The notes beneath the pieces were generated by a model. It had not been told where the DNA came from. It did not search any database and saw only the letters and a list, made by a program, of their open reading frames with translations. Shown here one piece after another: positions 29,438 to 39,360 of a stretch of DNA of 64,000 nt (the stretch's first letter is position 1; every line of letters begins with the position of its first letter). Source of the stretch: an uncultured Methanomethylovorans sp. (GTDB lineage Archaea > Halobacteriota > Methanosarcinia > Methanosarcinales > Methanosarcinaceae). The DNA lies in assembly GCF_963678545.1 (NCBI RefSeq), contig NZ_OY782870.1, forward strand, positions 2,294,001 to 2,358,000, in the 5' to 3' direction. The position numbers and the translations under genes were made by a program.

Positions 29438-30880
29438 TTAGATCAACACCTTTGCAGCTTCCATTGCCCAGTAGATGAACGGTTCTGACCAGAAACCAAT
29501 TGCCAATACAAATATTGCCGCAATGACCATTGCAAAGGTGTATGGCATAGGTTCTGCGACCTTTACTCCATCAGAAGGCAGGAAATACATGTATTTCACG
29601 ACCCTGGCATAATAGAACAGTGAAATAGCACTATTGAGGATTGCGATCACTGCCAGCCATACAAGTCCGGCTTCAATGGTAGATGCGAACAGAACGAACT
29701 TGCTCATGTAACCTGCTGTAAGGGGTATACCTGCAAGTGCAAAGAGGAAAATGGTCATACAGAGAGCTGTTACTGGCATTCTTTTCCCAAGACCTCTGAA
29801 GTTATCGATGTGATCAGGCACTTCTGCATCCTTCTTCTCGGAAAGGACCATATATGTGACCGCTGCGGTTGCAATGAATGCACCTGCTTTCATGAAACCA
29901 TGGGATAATGCATAGAGTATTGCACCTGCAAGAGCTGTCTTGCTCATAACCACAAAGGCCATGGTAATATAGCCCGCCTGGGCAACGGATGAGTATGCAA
30001 GCATCCTCTTGACACTGGTCTGCGAGAGAGCTACAACGTTACCCAGGGTCATGGTGATAACTGCAAGTATGGCAAACGCTGTACTCCATTCAGCCTGCAA
30101 AGCAACAAGAGCGATCATGAAGACTTTAAAGGCTGCTACAAAGCCCATTTTCTTGGAGCCTGCTGCAAGCAGTGAGGATACTACTGAAGGTGAACCCTGA
30201 TAAGTATCCGGTGCCCACATGTGGAACGGTACAAGAGCTATCTTAAAGCCAAGACCAGCTATCATGAGAACCACAGACAATAAACCCATCGGACTTCCAA
30301 GCAGTAAACTGATATTCTCTGCAATTCCAGGGATGCTGGTGGTACCTGTCACGCCATATATGAATGAGATACCAAAGAGCATCAAGGCTGCAGACAGTGA
30401 TCCGATCATAAAGTACTTCATTGAAGCTTCGAGTGAAACAGAATTCTTCTTCTCGAAACCTGCCAGAGCATAAGTAGCAAGACTTGCCAGCTCAAAAGCA
30501 ACGAACAATACCATAAGGTCATTGGCCGATGCCACGAGCATCATACCTGCTGTTGCGAAGATCATCAGGGAGTAGAACTCCTCAGTGTGTGCATTACCTT
30601 CAGTATACTTTATAGATGCAATAGATACCAGTAAAGCAACTGAAAGGAACACGATCTTGAAGAACTGAGACAATGCATCAAAGGAAAGAGTATCATTAAA
30701 CAACATGCCTTCTGTGCCGAGGCTTGTTACTACAAGCACAAGGGATGCAAGTATTCCCAGAGATGCAAGGTAACCCAGTATCTTCTTTGCTTTCGTACTA
30801 AGGAATAATCCGATGAGCAGGACTGCAAGTCCCGTTCCCACCAGAGTGAGTTCAGGTGTGAGTAAGGTAAGATCTGCCAT
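29438..30880 (-). CDS. fpoN: F420H2 dehydrogenase subunit FpoN
   Basis: A 480-residue membrane subunit homologous to NuoN, with about 14 predicted helices and the antiporter-like core (VPFHMWAPDTYQGSP, a Lys in helix 8 region, and SVAQAGY). It forms one of the three proton-pumping units of the complex that oxidises F420H2 and reduces methanophenazine. The ATG follows GGGGGTGTGAGG and overlaps the end of fpoM closely. Length agrees with NuoN (about 485). Confidence 0.93.
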   Translation of the reverse strand: MADLTLLTPELTLVGTGLAVLLIGLFLSTKAKKILGYLASLGILASLVLVVTSLGTEGMLFNDTLSFDALSQFFKIVFLSVALLVSIASIKYTEGNAHTEEFYSLMIFATAGMMLVASANDLMVLFVAFELASLATYALAGFEKKNSVSLEASMKYFMIGSLSAALMLFGISFIYGVTGTTSIPGIAENISLLLGSPMGLLSVVLMIAGLGFKIALVPFHMWAPDTYQGSPSVVSSLLAAGSKKMGFVAAFKVFMIALVALQAEWSTAFAILAVITMTLGNVVALSQTSVKRMLAYSSVAQAGYITMAFVVMSKTALAGAILYALSHGFMKAGAFIATAAVTYMVLSEKKDAEVPDHIDNFRGLGKRMPVTALCMTIFLFALAGIPLTAGYMSKFVLFASTIEAGLVWLAVIAILNSAISLFYYARVVKYMYFLPSDGVKVAEPMPYTFAMVIAAIFVLAIGFWSEPFIYWAMEAAKVLI

Positions 30881-30883
30881 TCC

Positions 30884-32374
30884 TCACACCCCCGCAACAG
30901 CCATCAGGCTGACCAGTTTTTCGGAGTTAGTTATCATCATATCCAGCACCGGACTGGGGTGCAGTCCAAAGTAAATTATGAGTATTGCGAGGACAGCCAT
31001 TGAGAATGTTTTAGATGCAGAAATATCTTTCAAAGCACCGAACTTCTCATTGTATACACCGAACATCGCCCTCTGCATTGCCCACAGATGATATGCTGCT
31101 GTGATGATTATAGCCAGTATAGCTATGATCACATAAGTGGGCTGGTTGATGTAGGTGAATGTAAGGACCAAGAACTCGGCTATGAATCCTGTAAGTCCTG
31201 GAAGTCCCAGTGAGGCCATGAAAGCCACCATCATAATAACAGTAAGTTTTGGCATCTTTCTGGCAAGTCCTCCAAGGTCATTGATGATCCTAGTACCCGT
31301 GGCATTGTTGATAACTCCGCATGCCATGAACATAATGCTCATGATAAGTCCATGTGAGAACTGCTGGAACATAGCTCCGGATACGGATAGAGAAACAAGA
31401 CCTGCAGCTCCCAGTGTCACATAACCCATGTGGCTTATACTAGAGTATGCTACCATGCGTTTGAGATCCTTCTGTGCCAGTGCAAGGAAAGCACCGTACA
31501 GAACGCTTACTGAACCAAGTAATGCCATAATAGTAATCATAAGATTCATAGATGGCGTAAAGGGCAGTAAGGGTAGTGAAACTCTGAATAATCCATAACC
31601 ACCGATCTTAAGCAGGACGAAGAGAACACTGCCTGCAGTTGGTGCTTCAACATATGCATCTGGCAACCATGAGTGGAATGGGAAGGAAGGGATCTTCACT
31701 AGGAATCCAAACAGGAGTGCCACGAATATAAGATCACGGGAGAGGCTGTCACCTATATACTGGAACTGGGAAAGTAGATGTTCGATGCCCATATTGGGAG
31801 TTCCGGTCTGTTTCCATGCTGCAAAGTAGAGAGCAAAAATGCCCAGCAGCATTACAAGTGATCCTACGTGCGTGTAAATGAAGAATTTAATGGATGCCTT
31901 GTGCTTGTTAGGCCCTCCCCACATACTTACCATGAAGAAGAGTGGCACAAGAGTAAGTTCCCAGAACACGTAGAACAGGAAGAAATCAAGTGCTAAGAAA
32001 ACACCTATGACAGCTCCCTGAGTTCCAAGGATAAGCGCATAGAATTTGTTGGCTTGTTGTTTGTTATCATTCCATGTGAAGAGTATCAGTAATGGGATTA
32101 CTATAGCGTTTAGCAGAACTAGTGGCATGGATATACCATCTATACCAAGCTGATAGTGTATTCCCAGACTTGGGACCCACTGGGCCAATTCCTGGAACTG
32201 CATCTCAGTTGTAGTACTATCAAAATTGAAGTACATGAACAGGGTCAGCACCAGTACCAGCACGGAAGATAACAGGGCAGAAGCCCTTGCTTGTTCTCTT
32301 GTCTTTGTGAATAGTGTAAGTACTGCGAATAAAAGCGGAATCAGTACTATTGAAGATAGAATGGGTATTGCCAT
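30884..32374 (-). CDS. fpoM: F420H2 dehydrogenase subunit FpoM
   Basis: A 496-residue NuoM homologue with about 14 helices. Key motifs are LTLVPLFF with the conserved Glu of helix 5 (FWELTLVPLF) and PSFPFHSWLPDAYVEAPT, typical of NuoM. It is the second antiporter-like proton channel. The ATG follows GGAGG, and the gene abuts fpoL. Confidence 0.94.
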   Translation of the reverse strand: MAIPILSSIVLIPLLFAVLTLFTKTREQARASALLSSVLVLVLTLFMYFNFDSTTTEMQFQELAQWVPSLGIHYQLGIDGISMPLVLLNAIVIPLLILFTWNDNKQQANKFYALILGTQGAVIGVFLALDFFLFYVFWELTLVPLFFMVSMWGGPNKHKASIKFFIYTHVGSLVMLLGIFALYFAAWKQTGTPNMGIEHLLSQFQYIGDSLSRDLIFVALLFGFLVKIPSFPFHSWLPDAYVEAPTAGSVLFVLLKIGGYGLFRVSLPLLPFTPSMNLMITIMALLGSVSVLYGAFLALAQKDLKRMVAYSSISHMGYVTLGAAGLVSLSVSGAMFQQFSHGLIMSIMFMACGVINNATGTRIINDLGGLARKMPKLTVIMMVAFMASLGLPGLTGFIAEFLVLTFTYINQPTYVIIAILAIIITAAYHLWAMQRAMFGVYNEKFGALKDISASKTFSMAVLAILIIYFGLHPSPVLDMMITNSEKLVSLMAVAGV

Positions 32375-34390
32375 TTAGAATACCTCCAGGATCAGCTTGA
32401 CAAGAATTATGAGCAAACTGACACCAGTTACTACCGAAGTGGCATAGTTTTGTACCACGCCGGTCTGAAGTTGTCTTAGACCATCTGAGGCATCAGTGAA
32501 TATATTGCCGATCAAATTGATCAACCAGTCAAAGCCTCTGTCGATAGCTCTTCCAGCGAGTGCAAGGCCTTCATATACAACCTTTACCGCCAGGAACTGA
32601 GTAAATATTGCATTCTGGTAGTACCTGTTGTAAAGCAATTTGTACAGGGGATTCTTTCTGGAAACAACTCTTGACATATCAATTACACGCATGCCATAGA
32701 TAAGGTATGATATCAGCAGACCTGCAACAGCCACGATAACAGGCATCCACAAAATCAGCAAAGGCTCACCTTCTCCACCATGTAAAGCCAGATGATACTT
32801 CCCAATTTCGGCAAGAGCATGGATGTCAACATTGACAAAATTGTTGGTAAATGTTTCTTCCAGGAATTTTCCGAAGCTTGTCTTAGTGAGTGCACCAAAG
32901 ACAAGTGCCAAGACGGCCAATATCATAAGAGGTATTGTCATCACGGAAGGAGACTCATGTCCTCCATAATTAGTCCTTGGCTCACCAGTAAAGGTCATGA
33001 ATATCAATCTAAATATATAGATGGATGTAAGCAAGGCAGCTACTATTGCAAATGCATATGGAATCCAATTATGTGTAGATTCTCCAAAAAGATATGCTGC
33101 TTCGATTATAGGATCTTTACTGAAGAAACCGCTAGTACCGATGGAAGTTCCGGGTATGCCTAAACCTGCCAGAGCTAGGGAAGCAATGAGCATTGTTGCG
33201 AAGGTGATGGGCATAACTTTTCTTACGCCGCCCATCTGCCTGATATCCTGGGTGCCAACTGCATGAATTACACTACCAGCACACAGGAAAAGAAGTGCTT
33301 TGAAGAATGCATGGTTGACAAGATGGAACAAAGAATCTCCGACTGCAGTTATTCCGATAATTGATCCCATTCCGAGTCCCAGCATCATATATCCAAGCTG
33401 ACTGATAGTGGAAAATGCCAGAACACGTTTTATATCGTTCATAACAAGTCCCATTGTTGCAGCGAAGAGTGCAGTGAATGCACCAAGATATGCAACTACT
33501 AACAATGACTGGGGAGCAGCAATGAACATGGGAAATGTCCTTGCGACCAGATATACACCGGCTGTAACCATCGTTGCTGCATGGATAAGTGCAGAAACAG
33601 TAGTTGGACCTTCCATTGCATCCGGAAGCCATACATGCAGAGGGAACTGACCAGATTTACCTACAGCGCCTCCGAAGAAGAGCAGGGTAATAAGAGTCAG
33701 ATGGCTTACCTGATATCCCAATATTTGTGTATTGAAAGCAGCTATTTCAGGTATGTGGCTGAAGATCTCATTGAACTTCAGAACATATACTCCTTCAGGG
33801 ATGGAACCGTTGAATATCCTGAATATATCAGAGAAAAGCAAAATGATACCTGCAAGGAACATCACATCACCAACCCTTGTGGTGAGGAAAGCCTTCTTTG
33901 CTGCAGAAGCTGCAGATGGTTTCTCGAACCAGAAGCCTATGAGCAGGTAAGAACATAGTCCCACAAGTTCCCAGCAAACAAAGAACTGAAGGATGTTGTC
34001 AGACAAGATTACACCAAGCATTGCAGCTGTAAAGAGTGCTGTTTCTGCGAAGTATCTGGGCTGTCCTTTGTCATGGGACATGTAGCCAACAGCGTATATA
34101 TGGATAAGAAGGCTCACGAATGTCACCATTGAAAGCATCACGGCAGCCAGTGGATCTATTAGAATGCCCACATTCAGTATGGCAAACCAGTTGTAAGATT
34201 GTGATACAACTTGTTCTGGGTTCTGAAGCAGGTTGAGTGTAATCATCAATGAGATGACGAAAGAAGTAAAGATAGCAAGTATAGGAATAAAGGCTCCGCC
34301 TCTTGGCAGCTTCTTACCTAGGAAGAACGTCAGCACGAAAGCAAGTGCCGGCAATATAGGTATTAAAAATGCCATGTTTTCTATTGCCAT
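32375..34390 (-). CDS. fpoL: F420H2 dehydrogenase subunit FpoL
   Basis: A 671-residue NuoL homologue with the conserved FFVCWELVGLCSYLLIGFW region and PLHVWLPDAMEGPTTVSALI, and a C-terminal amphipathic lateral helix followed by one last membrane helix. I chose the ATG at 34390, which has GAGGTGG five bases upstream, rather than the GTG three codons earlier that overlaps the ribosome site. It overlaps no neighbour by more than the fpoK end (34393). Confidence 0.94.
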   Translation of the reverse strand: MAIENMAFLIPILPALAFVLTFFLGKKLPRGGAFIPILAIFTSFVISLMITLNLLQNPEQVVSQSYNWFAILNVGILIDPLAAVMLSMVTFVSLLIHIYAVGYMSHDKGQPRYFAETALFTAAMLGVILSDNILQFFVCWELVGLCSYLLIGFWFEKPSAASAAKKAFLTTRVGDVMFLAGIILLFSDIFRIFNGSIPEGVYVLKFNEIFSHIPEIAAFNTQILGYQVSHLTLITLLFFGGAVGKSGQFPLHVWLPDAMEGPTTVSALIHAATMVTAGVYLVARTFPMFIAAPQSLLVVAYLGAFTALFAATMGLVMNDIKRVLAFSTISQLGYMMLGLGMGSIIGITAVGDSLFHLVNHAFFKALLFLCAGSVIHAVGTQDIRQMGGVRKVMPITFATMLIASLALAGLGIPGTSIGTSGFFSKDPIIEAAYLFGESTHNWIPYAFAIVAALLTSIYIFRLIFMTFTGEPRTNYGGHESPSVMTIPLMILAVLALVFGALTKTSFGKFLEETFTNNFVNVDIHALAEIGKYHLALHGGEGEPLLILWMPVIVAVAGLLISYLIYGMRVIDMSRVVSRKNPLYKLLYNRYYQNAIFTQFLAVKVVYEGLALAGRAIDRGFDWLINLIGNIFTDASDGLRQLQTGVVQNYATSVVTGVSLLIILVKLILEVF

Positions 34391-34392
34391 TT

Positions 34393-34695
34393 TTACCACC
34401 TCAATATGTTGAGTTTAGCAAGATTGATCATGCCCCTTACTCTATAGATGGACATAAGGATGGCAAAACCAATTGCTGCCTCAGCTGCTGCCAGAGCAAT
34501 GGAGTATAAAGCAAATACCTGCCCTGTGAGGTCTCCGTTGTAGCTTGAGAAAGCCACAAGGTTGATATTGGCAGCGTTAAGCATAAGCTCCACGCACATA
34601 AGCATCCGGATACCGCTTTTCTGGGTCATAAATCCAAAAAGACCTATTGAGAATATAATGGCTGACAGTGCAAGATAATAGAATAGTGGTATCAT
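34393..34695 (-). CDS. fpoK: F420H2 dehydrogenase subunit FpoK
   Basis: A 100-residue NuoK homologue with three membrane helices and the two conserved acidic positions of helices 2 and 3 ([12 protein letters not shown] and AAAEAAIG), which belong to the proton path. Its start overlaps the end of the second fpoJ gene by four bases, and GGAGATGG lies upstream. Confidence 0.93.
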   Translation of the reverse strand: MIPLFYYLALSAIIFSIGLFGFMTQKSGIRMLMCVELMLNAANINLVAFSSYNGDLTGQVFALYSIALAAAEAAIGFAILMSIYRVRGMINLAKLNILRW

Positions 34696-34994
34696 TTGGT
34701 ACCATCTCCTTTTGCCATATAGATAGCTCCTATAAGGGAAGCCAGCAAAACAATTGATAATATTTCAAAAGGTACGACAAAGTCAGTAAAAATCAATCTG
34801 CCTATTCCCTGAATATTACTTTGATCCATCATATTCTGTGGGATCTGGTCTAAAGTGTTCCATTGGGTAAAACCTACGGATATCACCACTATTGCAAGGA
34901 ACAGGAATGCGATTATCATACCTGCTATACGCGGCCTAAAGAAGTCATATACAGAAGTCAAGACCTGCATAATGGTGAATTTCTTATTCATCAT
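34692..34994 (-). CDS. fpoJ2: F420H2 dehydrogenase subunit FpoJ, C-terminal half
   Basis: About 100 residues with two membrane helices (near 25-42 and 70-90), corresponding to the last helices of NuoJ. In this operon the NuoJ counterpart is encoded by two adjacent genes, as also seen in Methanosarcina. The start is one of two consecutive ATGs (34994 or 34991) inside the end of the preceding gene; the TTG at 35009 is less likely because it would overlap the ribosome site GGAAGTGATAAGG. Confidence 0.85.
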   Translation of the reverse strand: MMNKKFTIMQVLTSVYDFFRPRIAGMIIAFLFLAIVVISVGFTQWNTLDQIPQNMMDQSNIQGIGRLIFTDFVVPFEILSIVLLASLIGAIYMAKGDGTK

Positions 34995-35271
34995 CCTTAT
35001 CACTTCCAAATTCCTTCTTTGTGAGCATGACCGCGAACATTATCAATACGCCAATAGCTCCAACGTACACCAGTACCTGAATGACTCCGAGGAACTGGGC
35101 ATTCAACATAATGTACAAACCTGCTACAACGAACATTACCACTATTAGTGACAATGCAGATCTTACTATATCCTTCGCAGTTACTACGAACAAAGCGCAA
35201 GATATGGAAATTAGGGCCATAACAGCAAAGACCAGTATTTCCAGAGCATCTGCAATTATTGAGGTGTCCAT
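34984..35271 (-). CDS. fpoJ1: F420H2 dehydrogenase subunit FpoJ, N-terminal half
   Basis: A 95-residue protein with three membrane helices matching the first part of NuoJ, including the conserved glycine-rich turn in VLVYVGAIGVLIMFAVML, the pi-bulge region of helix 3. It ends in a charged tail ([11 protein letters not shown]) that overlaps the start of the second half. GGAGGTAAGCAG precedes the ATG. Confidence 0.88.
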   Translation of the reverse strand: MDTSIIADALEILVFAVMALISISCALFVVTAKDIVRSALSLIVVMFVVAGLYIMLNAQFLGVIQVLVYVGAIGVLIMFAVMLTKKEFGSDKDDE

Positions 35272-35699
35272 CTGCTTACCTCCTTACCAGCTTCTTTTTC
35301 AGCATTTATGTCAACCTCTCTTGCCAGCATGTCCGGCGTGAAGAGAAGGTCATTGTGTTCCCATCTAATGATACCAGTTAGGTATACTTTACTACTTGAG
35401 AGAGCTCCCTTAGGACACTGGTCTATGCACAGTCCACAGAAGAGGCAGTGACCCACATCAATTGATGGGAACCATCTTTTCTTGTCGCTTTTTGGACCGG
35501 TCCGGGCCTTCACTACCTTTATTGCATTGTTGGGACAGGTATTAGCACATATCCCACAACCTATGCACTTGCTTTTATCCAGTTTCTGTAATCCTCTAAA
35601 CCTATCTGCGAGCCTGGTCGGTTCTTCAGGACACAGTCTGGTTACAGCGGGTGCAAAATATATACTTTTTAAAGCCTTCTTAATATTCTTTATAACCAT
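35256..35699 (-). CDS. fpoI: F420H2 dehydrogenase iron-sulfur subunit FpoI
   Basis: A 147-residue NuoI homologue with two [4Fe-4S] motifs, CIGCGICANTCP near residues 41-52 and CLFCGLCIDQCP near 85-96, that carry electrons from the F420H2-oxidising FpoF to FpoB. The N-terminal stretch is amphipathic and would lie on the membrane. fpoF is not in this window, as usual. GGGAGTG precedes the ATG; the gene overlaps the start of fpoJ1 by 16 bases. Confidence 0.93.
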   Translation of the reverse strand: MVIKNIKKALKSIYFAPAVTRLCPEEPTRLADRFRGLQKLDKSKCIGCGICANTCPNNAIKVVKARTGPKSDKKRWFPSIDVGHCLFCGLCIDQCPKGALSSSKVYLTGIIRWEHNDLLFTPDMLAREVDINAEKEAGKEVSRWTPQ

Positions 35700-35703
35700 A
35701 TTG

Positions 35704-36732
35704 TCACACTCCCAGCAGAACCAGTGCTATAACCCATCCCAGATTCAGCAAAGATAGGGGCAGCAGTTTCTTCCAGCTCAAGTCTACAACCTGATCAATT
35801 CTGAACCTTGGAACAGCCCATCTGATCATGATAATAGTGAGAATAACAAGTGATACCTTGCCAAGGAAGAACGCTGTGGGAAGAATTATTCCAAGCAACA
35901 TATTAGAAGTGAGTACTGTAGGCAGGTTCCATCCACCCAGGAAGAGTAAGACAATAAGCATGGACCCAAGCATCATGTGAATATACTCGGCAAAGAAACC
36001 AAGACCAAATCTCATACCGGTATACTCTGTAATCCATCCTGCAATGAGTTCTTCCTCAGACTCGTTCTGGTCAAATGGAAGACGTCCCATATCAGCCATG
36101 AGAGCTATAAAGAACACTACAAATCCTATAGGTTGTTTGATAATAAACCACAGGGGATTCTGAGCCTGAGCAATGTCTATAATGTTCAAAGATCCTGCCA
36201 TAATGGCCACACTTACGACACAAATTCCCAGGGGAACTTCATAACCAATCATGCGTGCGAAGTTCCTGAATGCGCCTAGCAGGGAATACTTGTTGTTAGA
36301 ACTATAGGCTATCATGAAAATACCTATAACGGAAACAGCGGAAACTGCTTCAATGTAAAGAACACTGATATCCATATCAGTTGCAGCTATTGGGTAGGTG
36401 TCTCCATTTATAATCATTGCACCAAAAGGAATGGCAACGAGCATCAGGAAAATAGATCCCATCAAGACCATTGGTCCAAAGACAAAGAGCAATTTGTCAG
36501 CATTGGCAGGTATAATATCTTCCTTAGTGAGCAGTTTTATTGCATCCGCAACCAACTGGAATATTCCATGAGGACCAACTCTGCTTGGACCAAGACGCTG
36601 TTGGATGTCAGCAGCGAGTTTACGCTCAAACCAAACAACTAACATTGCACCCATGAATATGGCGCCCATAAGACAAAGTCCCAGAATACCACGTAGCCAG
36701 GGATTGAAAAGAATTTCTGTTAACTCCATCAT
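35704..36732 (-). CDS. fpoH: F420H2 dehydrogenase subunit FpoH
   Basis: A NuoH homologue of about 342 residues with eight helices and the quinone-chamber loops (FERKLAADIQQRLGPSRVGP near residue 35 and PFDQNESEEELIAGWITEY), where methanophenazine would bind. The start is ambiguous among GTG 36738, ATG 36732 and ATG 36729; the ribosome site AGGTGAT directly before makes the ATGs more likely. It overlaps the end of fpoD. Confidence 0.94.
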   Translation of the reverse strand: MMELTEILFNPWLRGILGLCLMGAIFMGAMLVVWFERKLAADIQQRLGPSRVGPHGIFQLVADAIKLLTKEDIIPANADKLLFVFGPMVLMGSIFLMLVAIPFGAMIINGDTYPIAATDMDISVLYIEAVSAVSVIGIFMIAYSSNNKYSLLGAFRNFARMIGYEVPLGICVVSVAIMAGSLNIIDIAQAQNPLWFIIKQPIGFVVFFIALMADMGRLPFDQNESEEELIAGWITEYTGMRFGLGFFAEYIHMMLGSMLIVLLFLGGWNLPTVLTSNMLLGIILPTAFFLGKVSLVILTIIMIRWAVPRFRIDQVVDLSWKKLLPLSLLNLGWVIALVLLGV

Positions 36733-36734
36733 AA

Positions 36735-37859
36735 TCACCTGTCAACCTCACTTGTACATGTGTCCATGCTTCCGGCAATTGCCACAATATCGGCAACATT
36801 GACCCCTTTAAGAAGTGGAGGTAATGTCTGCAATGTAGGATATACCGGTCCTCTGACCTTTACACGATATGGTTTATCGGAACCGTCAGAAACCATGTAG
36901 AATCCCATTTCACCTCTTGGGTCTTCCACACGGTGGAATACTTCTCCGGCTGGTACTCTCATAACAGGTGACCTGCGGCCATAGGCAGTGCCTTCAGGGA
37001 AAAGAGGACCATTAGGTATCTGATCAAGGCATTGTTCTATTATATACATGCTTTCGCGCATCTCATCAAGACGCACCTGAATTCTTGCGAACACATCGCC
37101 TGCAGTCTGAGTACATACTTTGAAATCCAGGTCCTTATATACTAAGTAGGGTTCTGCCTTACGGATATCAAAAGCAACTCCTGTTGCACGAAGCGGCGGA
37201 CCGGATACTCCAATATCCTTTGCGGCCTCAGCCTGAAGTACGCCGATGCCTACAGTCCTTCCCTTGTAAATGGTATCTGTGCTGTACATATTCTCATAAG
37301 AGTCAATGGCTTTTCTCAGGTTTGCAAAAACATGCTTGACATCTTCCTTAAATCCTTCAGGGAGATCATCCTTTACACCGCCAAAACGCAGGAATGAATG
37401 TGTGACACGTGCTCCTGTTACAGAGTCCATAAGGCTCATCACATCTTCCCTTTCCTTGATAGTGTACATGAACATGCTCACAAAGCCAACAAAAGAGGCA
37501 TATTCTCCCATACCCAGTAAATGGCTTTGTAGCCTGGAAAGCTCTTCCATGATAACACGGATATATTGTGCTCTCTGGGGTACTTCAATCCCTGCAAGCT
37601 TTTCCACACAGCCAACATATGCTTCTTCATTGGTCAGCGCTGCAAGGTAGCATATCCTGTCTACAATGGTTATGCCCTGCAGATAAGTCTTGCTTTCAAG
37701 TATTTTCTCGATTCCTTTGTGAATATATCCCATCTCTACCTCGGAATCCACTACTGTCTCTCCTCTCAATTTTGCATTGAGTCTGAAGGGACCCGGCATC
37801 ATTGGATGTTGTGGTCCAAGGTGAACTATCATTTCAGAAGGTCCAACTGTATTATCCAT
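36735..37859 (-). CDS. fpoD: F420H2 dehydrogenase subunit FpoD
   Basis: A 374-residue NuoD homologue (49-kDa subunit fold). It starts with the conserved HLGPQHPMMPGPFRL and contains MGYIHKGIEK and the C-terminal GEMGFYMVSDG. With FpoB it forms the site where methanophenazine is reduced. The nickel-binding cysteines of related hydrogenases are absent, as expected. AGGTTTTACT precedes the ATG. Confidence 0.95.
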   Translation of the reverse strand: MDNTVGPSEMIVHLGPQHPMMPGPFRLNAKLRGETVVDSEVEMGYIHKGIEKILESKTYLQGITIVDRICYLAALTNEEAYVGCVEKLAGIEVPQRAQYIRVIMEELSRLQSHLLGMGEYASFVGFVSMFMYTIKEREDVMSLMDSVTGARVTHSFLRFGGVKDDLPEGFKEDVKHVFANLRKAIDSYENMYSTDTIYKGRTVGIGVLQAEAAKDIGVSGPPLRATGVAFDIRKAEPYLVYKDLDFKVCTQTAGDVFARIQVRLDEMRESMYIIEQCLDQIPNGPLFPEGTAYGRRSPVMRVPAGEVFHRVEDPRGEMGFYMVSDGSDKPYRVKVRGPVYPTLQTLPPLLKGVNVADIVAIAGSMDTCTSEVDR

Positions 37860-37868
37860 AGTAAAACC

Positions 37869-38345
37869 TCATACCAGATTCCTGGCTGTTTTGTTGGGGA
37901 AACCTTTGTAATCTTTTCTGAGCGGCCATTCGCCAAGCATTTCCTGAGGAAGTACAAGAGGCCGCAGGTCCGGATGATTGAGATACTTTACGCCGAACAG
38001 TTCGTATGTCTCTCTCTCATACCAATTAGCATTCCAGTATACAGGAACGACAGACTCAATTTCAGTATTATCCCTTGGTAATATTGCTTTTAGTGTAAGG
38101 ACTACCGGATGGTCGTAAGAACCGATCACATAAACAACTTCGATTTCATTCCTGTTAGGGTAGTCAACACCGAATTCACAACAGAGATGTCCAAAAGAAA
38201 GTTTGTCCTTAAGGTACCTGCATATATCCTTTACATTTTCCGGCTTCACTTTAGCAATTATCCTTATATCAGATTCAACACTTGCATCGTAGATAGTGCC
38301 TGTGAATTGACTGGAAAGTGAATCAATCATTGTTTTAGCATCCAT
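37869..38345 (-). CDS. fpoC: F420H2 dehydrogenase subunit FpoC
   Basis: A 158-residue NuoC homologue with the signature block YERETYELFGVKYLNHPDLR near residues 108-127 and LRKDYKGFP at the end. It is a peripheral structural subunit that pairs with FpoD. AGGTGACGCA precedes the ATG, nine bases after the fpoB stop. Confidence 0.94.
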   Translation of the reverse strand: MDAKTMIDSLSSQFTGTIYDASVESDIRIIAKVKPENVKDICRYLKDKLSFGHLCCEFGVDYPNRNEIEVVYVIGSYDHPVVLTLKAILPRDNTEIESVVPVYWNANWYERETYELFGVKYLNHPDLRPLVLPQEMLGEWPLRKDYKGFPNKTARNLV

Positions 38346-38354
38346 TGCGTCACC

Positions 38355-38906
38355 TCAATATTCAGTACCTTTGTCCTTCTTTGCAACTATCTTCTGTTGC
38401 AATTCAACAAATGCCTGGATCAGGGCTTCACATCTTGGTGGACAGCCCGGAACATAAACATCTACCGGAAATACCTCATCTATGTTCTGAGTTGTGCTGT
38501 AAGATTCATAGAACGGGCCGCCACTAATGGCACAATCGCCAAAACAAATAACCCATTTTGGGGCTGGCATTTGGTCCCATATCCTCTGTAATGCAGGGAG
38601 ATATTTTTTTGTCACATATCCACTGATGATTAGTACATCTGCATGTCTTGGAGAGTTCCTTGGAATGATTCCAAAGCGGTCTGTGTCATAGTGTGCCATA
38701 CCTGTTGAAAGCAATTCAACACCACAACAACCCATAGCATTTACTGTGAACCAGAGTGAGTTCTTACGTCCCCAGTTAATTAAGTCCTGGGCTTTTGTTT
38801 TCTTTAAGAAGTCACTAATAGCACTGCTGCTTGTTGTCATGACACCAGGAATCTCTTCGGGCATGTCCTCTTTATTGTTGGGAGTAACTGCCTTTACTTC
38901 TGCCAT
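38355..38906 (-). CDS. fpoB: F420H2 dehydrogenase subunit FpoB
   Basis: A 183-residue NuoB homologue carrying the terminal [4Fe-4S] cluster N2: the adjacent cysteines in AMGCCGVELL, the Cys in CFGDCAISGG, and GCPP near the C-terminus. It hands electrons to methanophenazine at the FpoB/FpoD interface. GGAGG lies before the ATG, which sits inside the last codons of fpoA. Confidence 0.95.
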   Translation of the reverse strand: MAEVKAVTPNNKEDMPEEIPGVMTTSSSAISDFLKKTKAQDLINWGRKNSLWFTVNAMGCCGVELLSTGMAHYDTDRFGIIPRNSPRHADVLIISGYVTKKYLPALQRIWDQMPAPKWVICFGDCAISGGPFYESYSTTQNIDEVFPVDVYVPGCPPRCEALIQAFVELQQKIVAKKDKGTEY

Positions 38907-39286
38907 TTAAGAGCCTCCTTTTTAATGAGGTATAAATATCCAAACAGTACTACAAAAATGAAAATCAACATCTCAATGGTTGCTATAGTTGTTATGCCGG
39001 GTTCTTTGAAAATAGTAGCCCATGGGTACAAGAAAAGAACCTCAATATCAAACAAGACAAATGCAATGGCGTACAAATAATACTCAACATTGAATTGGAT
39101 CCTTGCATTTCCTATTGGAACAGAACCCGCTTCGTATGTCTCATATTTTGCAAGTGATTTACTCCTTGGACTTAGCTGCTTTACAAGAAGCATAGTCACA
39201 GGAGGCATCAATAGCGCCACTACAAGAATTATCGCAACCGGAATGTAACTGTATATTATGTTGCTAGTATCGATTATTCCTGACAT
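38894..39286 (-). CDS. fpoA: F420H2 dehydrogenase subunit FpoA
   Basis: A NuoA homologue of 130 residues with three helices and the conserved loop KYETYEAGSVPIGNARIQF. It is the first gene of the operon. The ATG at 39286 is preceded by AGGTGA at a spacing of eight; the GTG four codons earlier overlaps that site and is rejected. Upstream, 39299-39480 is AT-rich with several TATA-like sites, so the promoter cannot be pinned to one. Confidence 0.92.
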   Translation of the reverse strand: MSGIIDTSNIIYSYIPVAIILVVALLMPPVTMLLVKQLSPRSKSLAKYETYEAGSVPIGNARIQFNVEYYLYAIAFVLFDIEVLFLYPWATIFKEPGITTIATIEMLIFIFVVLFGYLYLIKKEALKWQK

Positions 39287-39304
39287 AGTGTGATTCACCT
39301 GAAG

Positions 39305-39360
39305 AATTTGATTATAAAAGGTTACTTGTATACATTACTTCTAATGATAATCTAGTATAA
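39305..39360 (-). promoter_or_regulatory. Probable promoter region of the fpo operon
   Basis: On the minus strand there are TATA-like sequences CTTTTATAATC (near 39310-39321) and ATTATACTAG (near 39351-39361) within 75 bases of fpoA. A third (TTTAATATAATTATA) lies near 39450. The nearest would give a very short leader; the true start cannot be decided by eye. Confidence 0.3.

Noticed and set aside
34692-35271. Frameshift mutation splitting fpoJ
   Set aside because: Each half has its own start and ribosome site, and the split is also known in Methanosarcina, so it is a normal two-gene arrangement.
39287-39298. GTG start for fpoA four codons upstream
   Set aside because: It overlaps the ribosome site AGGTGA, which is ideally spaced for the ATG at 39286.
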